A DNA stretch of 64,000 nt from Haematobia irritans. Lineage: Eukaryota; Arthropoda; Insecta; Diptera; Muscidae. Positions 12,114 to 23,464 of the stretch are shown here, piece by piece (the stretch's first letter is position 1; every line of letters starts with the position of its first letter). A model generated the notes under the pieces. The model made no database searches. It was not told where the DNA came from and worked only from the letters and a program-made list of their open reading frames with translations. The translations under genes were made by a program, and so were the position numbers. The stretch is taken from contig NC_134397.1 of assembly GCF_050003625.1 (NCBI RefSeq), positions 151,031,526 to 151,095,525 of the forward strand. The letters run 5' to 3'.

Positions 12114-12593
12114 AAGAATTTTAAATTTCTATTGCGAGGCAAAACATGACGACAGTATAACATTGATAAATAAATATTTATTTATATATTTACAATCATA
12201 ATAAATTATGAAAATAAACAGTATAAAATAGGTGCTAACAACATACACGCAAAAATAATTCTTTCCTCCAAAACGAAATTTAAGTTCTACTCAACAAAAT
12301 ATTGTTGTTTTCAAAAATTTTCCCGATAAAATCTTTCAATGAAAAGACAGAATATTGAATAAAAAATAAATTAAAAAACGCAGACCTAGAGCTCGTTTTT
12401 ATCAATAATTTTAATTGGAAAAATCAAAATACAAGTCGAATACAACACACTATCGACTATCAACAGACAATTATCGCTATAGCCATCAACGCACAAACAA
12501 TGCAAGCAATCAATTAGTTATATTTATAAAGCATAGTTTTCGGCGTCCACGAGCCGATGTAAAAACCTTTATTTGACAGAAATATATCTTTAG
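12114..12593. other. Non-coding; one short shared repeat
   Basis: 12170-12242 (TTTACAATCATAATAAATTA, TGAAAATAAACAG, GGTGCTAACAACATA) is shared with 5615-5697. The rest is not recognised. Confidence 0.5.
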
Positions 12594-12690
12594 TTGGCCA
12601 TCGTTGAGCAATGGTTAGCATGCTTGCCTTGCATACAAAGTGTCGTGGGTTCAACCACTGCTTCGACCGAACACCAAAGAGGGTTTTTTA
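12594..12690 (+). repeat. SINE head fragment
   Basis: GAGCAATGGTTAGCATGC with GTGGGTTCAACCACTG and GAACACCAAAGAGG. The body is missing. Confidence 0.7.
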
Positions 12691-12762
12691 CATACATACA
12701 GTCAAAAACGGTTCGGAAGATTCCGAAAAGATATTCGACATTACATACCACATGTGAAACTA

Positions 12763-12914
12763 GAAAGGTTTAGGGTGCATTGAACAAAGATATGTATTGA
12801 CAACGAATCGATTTGTTTTGTTAAACACACACGGCTCTTGTCGATGTGCCAAAAACTATCAATACAAGCTTCATGGTAAACACAATGCTAAACGTAGCAT
12901 GGGCATTTATAACC
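12763..12914. repeat. 150-bp dispersed repeat (GGTTTAGGGTG...GGGCATTTATAACC)
   Basis: Shares GAACAAAGATATGTATTGAC-type sequence, CTTGTCGATGTGCCAAAAAC and AATGCTAAACGTAGCATGGG with 53466-53620 and, inverted, 59650-59805. At both loci it lies between SINE sequence and the 29-bp satellite. Confidence 0.8.
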
Positions 12915-12995
12915 GAAATTTTAACATAATTAATTTCCATCGGTACATCCGTTATTTCATTCTCACATAGACTTCTCAGTCCATTGCGATATCCT

Positions 12996-13463
12996 AATAT
13001 TTTGACAAAATTTCCTATAGATGTAAAATGTTGACAACATTTTCTATAGAAATGAAATTTTGACAAAATTTCCTATAGAAATAAAATTTTGACAAAATTT
13101 TGTATAGAAGAATTTTCTTTGTTTTGAAAAAAGTTTCTATAGAAATAAAATTTTGACTAAATTTTGTATAAAAATAAAATTTCGACAAAATTTTCTATAG
13201 AAATAAAATTTTGAAAATATTTTCTATAGAAATAAAATTTTGAAAATATTTTCTATAGAAATAAAATTTTGACAAAATTTTCTATAGAAATAAAATTTTG
13301 ACAAAATTTTCTATAGAAATAAAATAGAAAAAAATGTTGACAAAATTTTCTATAGAAATGAAATTTTGACAAAATTTTCTATAGAAATAATATTTTGACA
13401 AAATTTGCTAAGAAATAAAATTTAGGGAAAAAAATCTATAGAAATAAAATTTTGACAAAATTT
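12996..13463. repeat. 29-bp satellite block
   Basis: Tandem units of CTATAGAAATAAAATTTTGA plus CAAAATTTT (period 29) with point changes. It abuts a family A remnant on the right. Confidence 0.9.
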
Positions 13464-14346
13464 TACGATCCGGCTGAAATTCGGCACATGGTGTTAGTAT
13501 ATGATCTTTAACAAACATGCAAACTTTGGATCACATCGGTCCATAATTATATATAGCCCCATATAAACCGAACCCCAGATTTGACATCCGGAGCCTCATG
13601 TATGAGCAAAATTCATCCGATTCGGTTGAAATTTGGTACATGGTGGTAATATATGGTCATTTATAACCATGCAAAAATTGGTCCATACCGGTCTTAATTA
13701 TATATAACTCCCATTTAAACCGATCCCCAGATTTTACATCCGGAGATATTGGAGGAGCAAAATTCATCCGACCCGGTTGAAATTTGGTACGTGGTGAAAT
13801 TTGGTACATTGCGCTAGTACATGGCCGCTAACAACCATGCCAATTGGTCCATATCGGTCTATAGTTATATATAGCCGATCCCCAAAAATAATCTACCAAA
13901 ATTTTATTTCTATAGAAAATTTTGTCAAAATTTTTTTACTATAGAAAATTTTGTCAAAATTTTATTACTATGGAAAATTTTGTCAAAATTTTACTACTAT
14001 AGAACATTTTGTCAAAATTTTATTACTATTCAAAATTTTTTCAAGATTTTATTTCTATAGAAAATGTTGTTAACATTTTATTTCTATAGAAAATTTTGTC
14101 AAACTGAATTAGTTACGTATTTAATCGGCCTTTTTTGGTTTAAAATATACCCCATATAGACTAACTTACAATTGAGAAGACGGTGTTAAGAAGTTTTAAG
14201 ATACCTTGCCTTGCCGATGGCAAGGTTACCGCAACCCAAGTAATTCGATTGTGGATGACAGTCTTTAGTACATGTTTCTATGCAATCCATGGTGGAGGGT
14301 ACATAAGATTCGGCCTGGCCGAACTTACGGCCGTATATACTTGTTA
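13464..14346 (-). mobile_element. Family A element, copy 2, 5'-incomplete, with internal 29-bp satellite
   Basis: Diverged 153-bp units (13464-13880) are followed by a block of the 29-bp satellite (13888-14104), then by the family A end with GATTCGGCCTGGCCGAACTT and CGGCCGTATATACTTG. The order is the mirror of copy 3 at 17170-18208, supporting the satellite as part of this element subtype. Confidence 0.7.
13888..14104. repeat. 29-bp satellite block, opposite orientation, inside family A copy 2
   Basis: Units read ATTTCTATAGAAAATTTTGT, the complement of the block at 12996-13463. Confidence 0.9.
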
Positions 14347-14350
14347 AATT

Positions 14351-15867
14351 TGCTATTATGTAATTTTAGCATCTTTTGGCTTCGAAAAGTACATTTATTT
14401 AGTACTTTTTCGTCAACATCATATATCATCCCACTATGGGAGCCGAGACTGTTGAAAAATACTAGAGTCGGAGTCGAGCAAATTGGCTCGACTCAATAAT
14501 TTAATAATCCAATTCTCTCATCGTAATGTGCAATAAATGGAATCTTAATTAATATAAAAAAAGAAATATTAAATTATAATTAATTTAGCCTTTTACTTAG
14601 TACAATAACACACAATGGCATTATTTGTGAATGATATTATGTACAAATCTGTCAAAATTGACTTGCATATAAAATGTCTAAATAATTGTCTGCTCTTTTT
14701 TTAAAGTTCATAGCTCCATTTTTTCATTAACATGTTTTCAGTCCATCAATCTAAATCAATACTTGGAGCGATAAGTTAATATACGAGTATGCATACACTT
14801 TTAAGCTACAAAGACATTAGCGCGTCTTCGATTAAATCAAATGAAGTCTGCTTAACAAAGTCATTAAATGTCGCTTTTAGCCATGGTTCATCAACACATT
14901 CATTGTACGTCAATTAAAAGCATCTTATAAGATTAAAGCAAAAAAAAATTGCACGATTTTTAGTAGCATTTAAGATCTAACATGTATTTTCCTATCTAAA
15001 AGCTATAACCATTCATTATTTTGTCGACTTATTTTCAGTCTGTTCATAGATTTTCAAAATAATCTCTCAGATTTTCAAATAAAATTTTATAATCTAAATG
15101 CTGTAAAGAATTAAAGCTAACATAAGCTTTTTTAACAACAAGTGATCATAGAGAACCGCTTACGGACCTATTATAAACGCTCTGATTGTGTATAGTTGTT
15201 ATTGTTTTGTTGTTGTTGTTATTGTTGTTTATTCATAATCATGTGCTATAGTTTTATTGTTGTTGTATGAGTGTTATTGCCGGTGGTGGTTTGCTTTAAT
15301 TTATTTGGTGCAAAAATGTCCATTGACTGCCATCGACCGGTCACCATAACAAGTTGTTAAGATAAACATTGAGATGCAGACACTTAGTAAATTTTAAGTC
15401 AGCCAATCGACAAATCCACCGACCAGACTGCTGGGGTATTGTGTCATATAAATGTGAACACATAAATTTTGTTTCATTGTTCGATAAAAACGAGGGATGT
15501 ATAATAATTGGAAGCTTTAAATTAATTTGGTTAAGAAATCAATAACGTTTCCACATTGGAAATTACCATAAAACCAGTAATATAACTAAAGCTCATTTTA
15601 ATACCACTAATTTGTAGTTCTATTGTGGGGGTACCGTAAGTGGATCGATATAAAGTATCGTATTTATTTATGTGTGCAAAAAAAGGTCTTAATTTCACAT
15701 TAGATGCCAATTAAACTCTATATTTCAAATTTAGGGCAATGTTTAATAAATAAAATAATGCTATAAATACCCATCCTAATATGAGAAGATACCAACAGTA
15801 TATGTATTTGTGGACCAAAATTATTGATACTATCTCAAATACTTTAAATTTGTTGCTATATTTCTTA
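14351..15867. other. Intergenic DNA, mostly unique, with a TTG-rich run
   Basis: A GTTATTGTTTTGTTGTTGTT run lies near 15197-15230. No gene was recognised; the low repeat content makes it a candidate for host regulatory DNA, which is speculation. Confidence 0.4.
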
Positions 15868-16440
15868 TTAATAAAATTTTATTACTATATTTCTATAGTA
15901 ATAAAATTTCGAATACATTTTTTATAGCAGTGAGCATCAGTAAGAAAAAAATATTTGAGAAAATTTGCTATAGAAATAAAATTTGACAATTTTTTCTTAT
16001 AGAAATAAAATTTTGAAAAAATTATCAATAAAAATACAATTTTAGAAAAATTTTGTGTAGTAAATAAAATTCTGCAAAATATTCTACAGAAACAAAATTT
16101 TGACTAAATTTTCTATAGAAATTAAATTTTGACAAAACTTTCTAATAAAAAATTTATTACTATAAAATTTTGGCAAAATTTTCTATAGAAATAAAATTTT
16201 GACCAAATTTTCTAATAAAAAATCTATTACTATAAAATTTTGGCAAAATTTTCTAAGAAATAAAATTGTGACTTAAATTTTTATAGAAATAAAATATCAA
16301 CAGAAATAAAATTAAAAAAAAATTGTGTAACAAACAAACTTTTGCAAAATTTTCTATAGAAATAAAATTTTACAAAATATTCTATAGAAACAAAATTTTG
16401 ACTCAATTTTCTATAGAAAAAAAATATTTCTTATTATATT
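15868..16440. repeat. 29-bp satellite, diverged block
   Basis: Diverged CTATAGAAATAAAATTTTGA units; the hairpin at 16493-16687 separates it from the next block. Confidence 0.85.
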
Positions 16441-16492
16441 TCATGTTAGCCTGATAATGAAACAGGCAATTGACGTCCAAATGCATTATATC

Positions 16493-16687
16493 TAATTATA
16501 CAATTATTTTTCGAGCTTTATGGACAGATATAGATTAAGGAACATGGTTAATAGAGCCATTGAAAAAAAGAAAACGCCAGGCGTGTATAGATTGGTATCT
16601 GGCGTTTTCTTTTCAATGGCTCTATTAACCATGTTCCTTAATCTATATCTGTCCATAAAGCTCGAAAAATAATTGTATAATTATATA
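16493..16687. repeat. Near-perfect hairpin, arms of about 88 bp, 18-bp loop
   Basis: 16493-16580 and 16599-16687 are reverse complements, with only a 3-base length difference in one A-run and one mismatch at the outer end. The loop is 16581-16598. Key segments: TTCGAGCTTTATGGACAGAT, AACATGGTTAATAGAGCCAT, AAAACGCCAG. An RNA from either strand would form a long hairpin. Confidence 0.95.
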
Positions 16688-16689
16688 AA

Positions 16690-16825
16690 AAAATATTTCT
16701 ATAGTAATAAAATTTTGAATAAATTTTTTATAGAAATAAAATTTAGACAAAATTAGCTATAGAAATAAAATTTTGACAAAACTTTTTATAGAAATAACAT
16801 TTTGACAAAATTTTCTATAAAAAAC
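16690..16825. repeat. 29-bp satellite, short block
   Basis: About five diverged units to the right of the hairpin. Confidence 0.8.
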
Positions 16826-17094
16826 AACTTTGAAAAATCCTCTGTCAATATTCCACATATGTATATGGCCTTAAAATAAAATTTAAAAAAATAATTTCGG
16901 GTATTAAAATGGATCGATCCAGACATCTGCTAGTCTAACATTCTAGGAGACATCAAAAGATAGCCGTAATTGGAAGTTGATTTTCATTTACAATCATGCT
17001 GTACATTGATCGAATAAATAACGCAATGGAAACTAATTTGCGTAAAAACTTGCTTAGTTACAAAAATGTGAAGTGTTTTAAAAAATTTGGTTTA

Positions 17095-17168
17095 GCCGGA
17101 GTCGGAGTCGAGCAAAATTTTTACGACTCCGACTCCAGCAAAATCTTCAGACTCCGACTCCACAGCCC
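17095..17168. repeat. GGAGTCGGAGTCG / CGACTCCGACTCC minisatellite
   Basis: Inverted copies of GACTCCGACTCC flank AAAATTTTT, followed by a third copy. A related fragment lies at 14458-14495. Confidence 0.75.
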
Positions 17169-17169
17169 T

Positions 17170-18208
17170 GCCCTCCACCATGGATTGCGTAGAAACTTCT
17201 ACTACAGCCTGCCATCCACAATCGAATTGCGGTAACACTTGCCGATGGCAAAGTGTCTTAAAACTTCTTAACACCGCTTTCTAAATTGTAAGTTAGTCCA
17301 TAGGGGGTATATATTAAACAAAAAAGGACGATTAAATACATATATAATTCAGTCCGAAAAAAATTTTCTATAGAAATAAAATTTTGACAAAATTTTCTAT
17401 AGAAATAAAATTTTTGGCAAAATTTTCTATAGAAATAAAATTTTGACAAAATTTTCTATAGAAATAAAATTTTGACAAAATTTTCTATAGCAATAAAACT
17501 TTCTATAGAAATATAATTTTGACAAAATTTTATATAGACATAAAATTTTGCAAAGTTTTCTATAGAAATAAAGTTTTCACAAAATTTTCTACAGAAATAA
17601 AATTTTAATAATGATGATCGGCTATATATAACTATAGACCGATATGGAACAATTTTGACATGATTGTTAGCGGCCATATACTAGCGTAATGTACCAAATT
17701 TCAACCGAATTGGATGAACTTTGCTCTTCCAAGAGGTTCCGGAAGTCAAATTTGGGGATCGATTTATATGGGGGGCTGTATGCAATTATGAAGCGATTTG
17801 GACCAATTTTAGCATGGTTATTACAGACCATATACTAACACCACGTACCAAATTTCAACCGGATCGGATGAATTTTACTCCTCCAAGAGGCTCCGCAAGT
17901 CAAATATGGGGGTCGGTTTATATGGGGGCTATACGTAAAAGTGGTCCAATATGGCCCATTGGCAATACCATCCGAGCTACATCAAAAACAACTACTTATG
18001 CCAAGTTTCAAGTCGATAGCTTGTTTCGTTCGGAAGTTAGCGTGATTTCAACAGACGGACGGACGGACATGCTTAGATCGACTCAGAATTTCACCACAAC
18101 CCAGAATATATGTATATACTTTATGGGGTGTTAGAACAATATTTCTGTATGTTACAAATGGAATGACAATGTTAATATATCCCCATCCTATGGTGGAGGG
18201 TATAAAAA
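17170..18208 (+). mobile_element. Family A element, copy 3, with internal 29-bp satellite
   Basis: It starts inside the GGCCG end (CCTCCACCATGGATTGCG), continues through TTAAAACTTCTTAACACCG, a 29-bp satellite block (17361-17605) and diverged 153-bp units, then the GACGGACGGACGGAC / ATCGACTCAG core, and ends CCTATGGTGGAGGGTATAAA. The terminal GGCCG hairpin is missing; a CCGACTCC-rich minisatellite abuts instead. Confidence 0.75.
17361..17605. repeat. 29-bp satellite block inside family A copy 3
   Basis: About eight units of CTATAGAAATAAAATTTTGA between the family A end and its 153-bp units. Confidence 0.9.
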
Positions 18209-18389
18209 CTCAAATGCATGGTGTATTTTGTAACATATACAGATTCTCTTAATGTCATATTCCATTGTTGGCTTCGGATATATAGCAAAAACAAGTATGG
18301 CAGTAAGGCTGCGCAAGCTATCGTTGTGGTCGGCAAGATATCAATATTCAACTAATATGAGTCCCAAGGGCTACAGAAACATATCAAGA

Positions 18390-19280
18390 AACTGCAATTC
18401 ATATTTTTTTATTTATTATTATTCATTTATTTATTACAATAGCAAAAAATGTCGAAAATAACATCAAATTTTAGAATCACTTCAAATTTGGTCGATTTGG
18501 CACGAATTATGGACTTTAAACGGTCTACAAAGCCATGACATGCTGCACGAAAAATGCTCTGCGGTATTTGACCCATTCCCAGCGAAGCGCCGTCTTTAGA
18601 TAATCGAGACTTTGTTATTTTGTAGTTCCAACCTTACTCTCAAATTGCCTGTGGGAGCCACCGTGGTGTAATGGTTAGCATGACGTACACAAGGTCGTGG
18701 GTTCAAACCCAGTTTCGACCAACACACCAAAAAGTTCTTCAGAGGTGCATTATCCCCTCTCAGTAATGCTTCTCTAAGTGGTTTCACTGCAATGTGGAAC
18801 GCCTTTCGGACTCCCTAGCCACTTGTCATTGTGCTTAACATAGAATCGGGCAGCACTCAGTGATAAGAGAAAAGTTTACCACTATGGTATCACAATAGAC
18901 TGAATAGTTTAAGTGAGCCTAACATATAGGGGTGCCACTATACCTAACCAAACTCAAAATTTTTAACGGACTGAGATCCCGAGATTTTTGGTGGCCATTG
19001 CGCAGTAGAAATGAAGCGAATAACTTCTTTTTTAAGCCATTCTCGCTGAATGCGATACTTTGTCCTAAACATTTACCGAAAATATTCGGCATTTATATTG
19101 CCTTCACGGTGAGTTCTGCATTGAAAATAGATTGTCCCTGGAAAAAATGGGTCGGCAGTTTGACGGTTGGTTTACAAATTATAGCAAATCAGAATTTAGT
19201 TGCAATACATATCAGCCACTCTGTACGTATTAATTTACGGATTACAGACAGATTGAAAATGGAGAATGATAAATGAAAAC
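18390..19280 (-). pseudogene. Decayed Tc1/mariner-like transposase, split by a SINE
   Basis: On the minus strand 18970-19080 encodes AQWPPK and, after a frameshift, SRDLSPL, which resembles the WPPxSxDLxPLD motif near the third catalytic residue of many transposases. After the SINE (18654-18950) the minus strand continues with GMGQIPQSIFRAACHGFVDR (about 18510-18590), like the C-terminus of such enzymes. Frameshifts make it non-functional. Assignment rests on remembered motifs. Confidence 0.4.
18654..18950 (+). repeat. tRNA-derived SINE, near full length
   Basis: The 5' head has an A box-like TGGTGTAATGGTTAGCATG and a B box-like GGTTCAAACCC, as Pol III promoters do. The body contains CTCTCAGTAATGCTTCTCTA and ATCGGGCAGCACTCAGTGAT; the tail is CTATACCTAACCA. 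It is inserted in a decayed transposase gene (18390-19280). Confidence 0.85.
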
Positions 19281-19668
19281 TCCAAGTTATTGCGATTAAT
19301 GACTTTTAGTTTCTACTCAAGTCCTCTCAATATCTTCAGCGTTTCTTCTCTCCATTTGAGTTAGAACAAATATATTCGTAATCTTTTTCGTATTTGTCAA
19401 AAGTGTCAGCGGTTGCAACAAGTTGCACCTCGTGTTTATTATTGACAAGGTAACACGAAATACTCTCGGTTTGTCTGAAATCTGGCTTCATTCTGAATGT
19501 CTAGGTGAGTTTCTTTCGCATTTTAATTAATTATTGCGTGTCAGGAAATGTCTTTATACAAATTCGTGATAAAATTGCTGGGATACCTGGAGTGGCGCCA
19601 ACAATAGAACAATTGTGATGAACCCATTTGTATTCATTCACTGAGGGACTTTGGTGTTCACTTCTAAC

Positions 19669-20297
19669 TAGAAGTGTACACGGGAGTAATATTTCACTAA
19701 TGCTCACGCACATCCATGACGGAAAAATCTTACTCACCTACACTCACGAAAGGAAATTTTGAATTCACGTACGAAAATGTAATGCCTCACGCAAAATACC
19801 GTTACTCACAAAAAACGTCGTGGCTCACGAATAATTGTACACGCAGAGAAGGAATATGATCACCCCAAACATGTTTCACGCAAAAATGTTGTTTTATCGC
19901 CAAACATAACATGCTCGCCGAAAACAGATTAATAATTTCCGAGAAAATAACATGGTTGCGACGAACATGTTACATGGTCACCATCCAAAAATAACATTTT
20001 GTTCTTGAAACATGGTTGAGGTGATCATATTCCTTCTCTGGATGTATGAGCAATTTACCTGCGGGACATGGCTGAAAACGTGAGCAGTATTAAAATCGAG
20101 AGCATTATTAAACTCTTAACATCTAGGTGTCAATAAAATTATAAATGAATTAAACTCGTTAGAGCTTTATATTCGTGACTGGCGCGTTTTTCCAAAATTC
20201 GTTACTCACTCACACTCATGAAGATATTATAAATGTCGTGACTCACGCGTGAGTCGTGCGTGAGTCATGACAATTTCGTGTCGGGTGTACACCTCTA
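19669..20297. mobile_element. hAT-like TCACGC-rich MITE, family D, copy 2, interrupted
   Basis: Ends TAGAAGTGTACACG and GTGTACACCTCTA; the inside matches 40903-41424 (TATTAAAATCGAGAGC, AATTTCGTGTC). MITE Q copy 2 (19844-20040) is inserted in it. No clear target duplication remains. Confidence 0.7.
19844..20040. mobile_element. Foldback MITE, family Q, copy 2 (short)
   Basis: It has the same TIR (CAGAGAAGGAATATGATCAC at both ends) as 9775-10232 but is only 197 bp. It is inserted inside the TCACGC-rich hAT-like repeat at 19669-20297. Confidence 0.75.
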
Positions 20298-20685
20298 AGC
20301 CAGTTCTTCTCTGACTCAAGGTTGTTTACATTGAAGACTCTCTGACTTTATGTATTGAACTCTAGATGAAGAGGAGATGAGTATTCTAAGTTGGAAAAGA
20401 TTCTTTATTTTTTAATAAAAATTTGTTTATTATATTCATAGAGATAACTGATATGTGCATCAAACGAGGAAGTATCTTAAGTGTGGAAAAGAAGAAGAGC
20501 GAAACAGGGAAATATGAGACATGGGACAGTAGTTCATAGATTACTGGCGGACCTGGAAAACGTTAACTTAAGCAGTTTGTTAATGTTTTTGGAGCAATCT
20601 GGTTGGTTCAACAAAAGTAAACAATAGAGAAGGTTCAAAGGTTAAGACTAGAAGGGCCCATTTGTAATAGGTACTTTTAGTTAAA

Positions 20686-20763
20686 TGTGGTATCACAATG
20701 GACTGAATAGACTAAGTGAGCCTGAAATTTAATCGGGCTGCCACTTTAACCTAACCTAACCTA
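20686..20763 (+). repeat. SINE 3' end fragment
   Basis: GTGGTATCACAATGGACTGA through CGGGCTGCCACTT and TAACCTAACCTAACC. Confidence 0.8.
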
Positions 20764-20795
20764 TCGTCCAATTTGTACATTGCTTAGTGGGAGGC

Positions 20796-21190
20796 ATAGG
20801 TTAAAGTGGCAGCCCAATTTATTTTTAGGCTCACTTATGGTGTTTTCTTTTCTGAAAAAAGTGCTTTGCCTTCATTTTGTCTGTACAGAATGCGCATTTT
20901 TAAAATGTTACCAGAAACCTAAAAAAATGCTATCATTTCAGCGGGCAGAAAAGAATTCAAAGAAGGAAACAGGGCAATCGCAGCACTCTCGTTTGTTGGC
21001 AGTGTTGAAAATGCCCGTAATTTGCCTCTATGCGTGGCGCTATTTTCACAACAGAATTCGAAGCCTTTTCGCACTTTTGCCTGTTTTTTTAGAAAAGAAC
21101 CTAAAGAGTACATTTTCCGGGCAAAATGCAAAAAAGTGTGCATTTTTTACAAGAAAAGAAAACGCCATTAGACTATTCAGTCCATTGTGA
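20796..21190 (-). repeat. SINE fragment split by MITE H
   Basis: AGGTTAAAGTGGCAGCCC ... GGCTCACTTA, then after the MITE TTAGACTATTCAGTCCATTG. Confidence 0.8.
20838..21167. mobile_element. TTA-flanked MITE, family H, copy 2, inside a SINE
   Basis: TIR TGGTGTTTTCTTTTCT / AGAAAAGAAAACGCCA. It splits a SINE exactly at GGCTCACTTA / TTAGACTATTCAG, so TTA is the duplicated target. Three-base TTA duplications are typical of PIF/Harbinger elements. Confidence 0.85.
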
Positions 21191-22280
21191 ACAGGTAACA
21201 CGGAATTTGTGATTGTGGGCGGCATGAACCGATGCGACATCAGTGCTTTTATCTTCCATTTTTTCTTCAATTCATCGTCGAATTTGACCTCGCCTAGTCG
21301 GGAAATGTTAGCTGGTGTGTTATCGTACTGATAGACTAGTTTTTAGCAGGGGCGCTTCTCAAGCAAAAAAATAATATGCGGGATATGAACTGTCTACTTT
21401 GTCTGCTGTCTCGTGGACTTCTTATAGACGATTTAGAAGTAATCTTGGATATTCAAGATTTTGGATATTCGCCACTTCATCCAGAGTTGTAACCAAGGCA
21501 CTTGAACGTGGCTCATTAAAACCGACGGGATAGCACATTGAAACTATTTTTACGTTTTTAATTTACCTTCTGTGTGCAAGTTTAGTATCCCAAAGGTTTC
21601 ATTCATTAATTCGCCTCTTCCATGACCTTATACCAAACTTATCACTTTTAATGCTAAAAAAAGCAAATTGAACAGACATTTTTTTATTTTTTGCGGTGAA
21701 TTTAAAAAAAGCACTGAGGACAAATGTAATAACATTTTAGGTACATTACGCTGTCAATACAGTGACCAAATAGTAGTTCTCATGATATACAAAGCTATCT
21801 TGCCACATAGATCAATTGAATACTATCACAATTCAATAGAGAATAAGAAGCACACACGATGGTCTTGTCTGTCGATAACGTTCAATTGCATTTTTTTAAG
21901 ATTGCTAAGGGGATAAGATCTAAACGAAAAAAACAAGCATCGTTAATGCTATGCGATTTCTCGACTATGAAGCATACATTCTTATGGAGGACGAATCATC
22001 TTAAAACTGGAGCATTTGCTTCAAGTGTTGCTAGCAACTACTGCTAGTCTGGAAACCAACAGAAAAAAACAGTCAACAATAAACAGGTGTTCAGATGTAT
22101 ACTCTGTATTAGATTTAAAGAAGCCATTCCAAACACAAATTTTAGATATTAACATAAAACATTGATGATTTCGAAAGGGGCCACCACGGACGGACCAGTC
22201 ATATATGTAGACGAACACCAGATAACATCGGAATTTCTAGAAAACGGATTAAAATTACGACTTCCACATGGCTTCTATTC
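21191..22280. other. Intergenic DNA, no gene recognised
   Basis: Short frames (for example 82 codons at 21668) match nothing I recognise and lack splice context. Confidence 0.45.
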
Positions 22281-22429
22281 CAGTTTCGATCGAATACTTC
22301 TCTCGGTAATGCTGGTCAGATTTCTGATTTTTTAAATGGTTTCACCATAGTGTGAAATGCTTGTCGTTGATCTAAATGTAAAATAGGGCAACACTCCTTG
22401 ATAAGACGATCTTACCGAACTGGGTACCA
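22281..22429 (+). repeat. Diverged SINE fragment
   Basis: CAGTTTCGATCGAATACTTC, CTCTCGGTAATGCTGG and GGGCAACACTCCTTGATAAG match the SINE body with many changes. It is cut off by family E copy 2. Confidence 0.65.
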
Positions 22430-22924
22430 CACTGAAAAAACAGTAAACCCACCATGAAGAACTATTTTGGTTAATTTTGGAAAAATTAGATTATTTTTAG
22501 AAACGCTGACATCACGCCGATATCACTAAAATAATTAAATATTTTTCGACAAATTCAAGAAAATTTATTAGGCATAATTAATTTTTTTCACTTGATAAAG
22601 AAAATTTTGTAGTTTGAAGGAAAAAAACAATGGTGTTCAAAATTGCACGAATGTCTTTAGTGTCACATGAAGTTCAAGATGGACGCACTTATAGTAAAAT
22701 TTACAAAATTTAAAGATATTATGAACTATTTGGTAAGAAGTACGAATTTAGTAAATCTTAAAGCTTCCTTTGTGTATAATTTTTTCTCGTTTTTTAGTTC
22801 ATTTAACTAACGTACGCAAAAATTATTATGATAAAGAAAACTTTCTCCAAACATAATAATTCCATAAATTAAAATAAAGTTAAATTGGCATTAGTGAAAT
22901 AGAGGGTTTACTTTTTGTTGAGTG
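22430..22924. mobile_element. CACTG/CAGTG-ended MITE, family E, copy 2
   Basis: CACTGAAAAAACAGTAAACC to GTTTACTTTTTGTTGAGTG, in the opposite orientation to copy 1. It interrupts a diverged SINE (to 22429), and a second SINE is inserted at its right end (22932-23271). Confidence 0.75.
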
Positions 22925-22931
22925 CAGGGAT

Positions 22932-23271
22932 AGGTTAGGTTAGGTTATGTGGCAGCCCGATGTATCAGGCTCACTTAGACTATTCAGTCCATTGTGATAC
23001 CACAGTGGTGAACTTCTCTCTTATCACTGAGTGCTGCCCGATTCCATGTTAAGCTCAATGACAAGGGACCTCCTTTTTATAGCCGAGTCCGAACGGCGTT
23101 ACACATTGCAGTGAAACCACTTAGAGAAGCTTTGTAACCCTCAGAAATGTCACCAGCATTACTGAGGTGGGATAATCCACCGCTGAAAAACTTTTTGGTG
23201 TTCGGTCGTAGCAGGAATCGAACCCACGACCTTGTGTATGCAAGGCGGGCATGCTAACCATTGCACCACGG
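22932..23271 (-). repeat. tRNA-derived SINE, full length, with 13-bp TSD
   Basis: On the minus strand: GTGCAATGGTTAGCATGC, GGTTCGATTCC, body, then TAACCTAACCTA. TGAGTGCAGGGAT flanks both ends (22919-22931 and 23272-23284), the perfect target duplication of a LINE-mobilised insertion. It sits at the end of family E copy 2. Confidence 0.92.
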
Positions 23272-23464
23272 TGAGTGCAGGGATGGAAAATACAATTTTT
23301 TAGAGAGTACATAAAAGGTATTTTTTAGAGCGAAAAAGTACTTTTCACAAAATTTCAACAAACATTCCATTGGAAGATTATTGTCAAGAACTCCTTTGGA
23401 CTGAATTTTAAAGAAAATACAATTTTAAATATTTCTTTAGTTTTATATACTCTTACAAATTATC

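Noticed and set aside
18660..18720. tRNA gene candidates at SINE heads (also 23210-23271, 53155-53210)
   Set aside because: A and B box motifs are present, but the cloverleaf is incomplete and each continues into the same SINE body and tail.
19531..19737. Minus-strand 68-codon frame with SVNEYKWVHHNCSIVGATPG
   Set aside because: It has a protein-like look, but I could not tie it to a family and it runs into the family D insertion; it may be a transposon relic.
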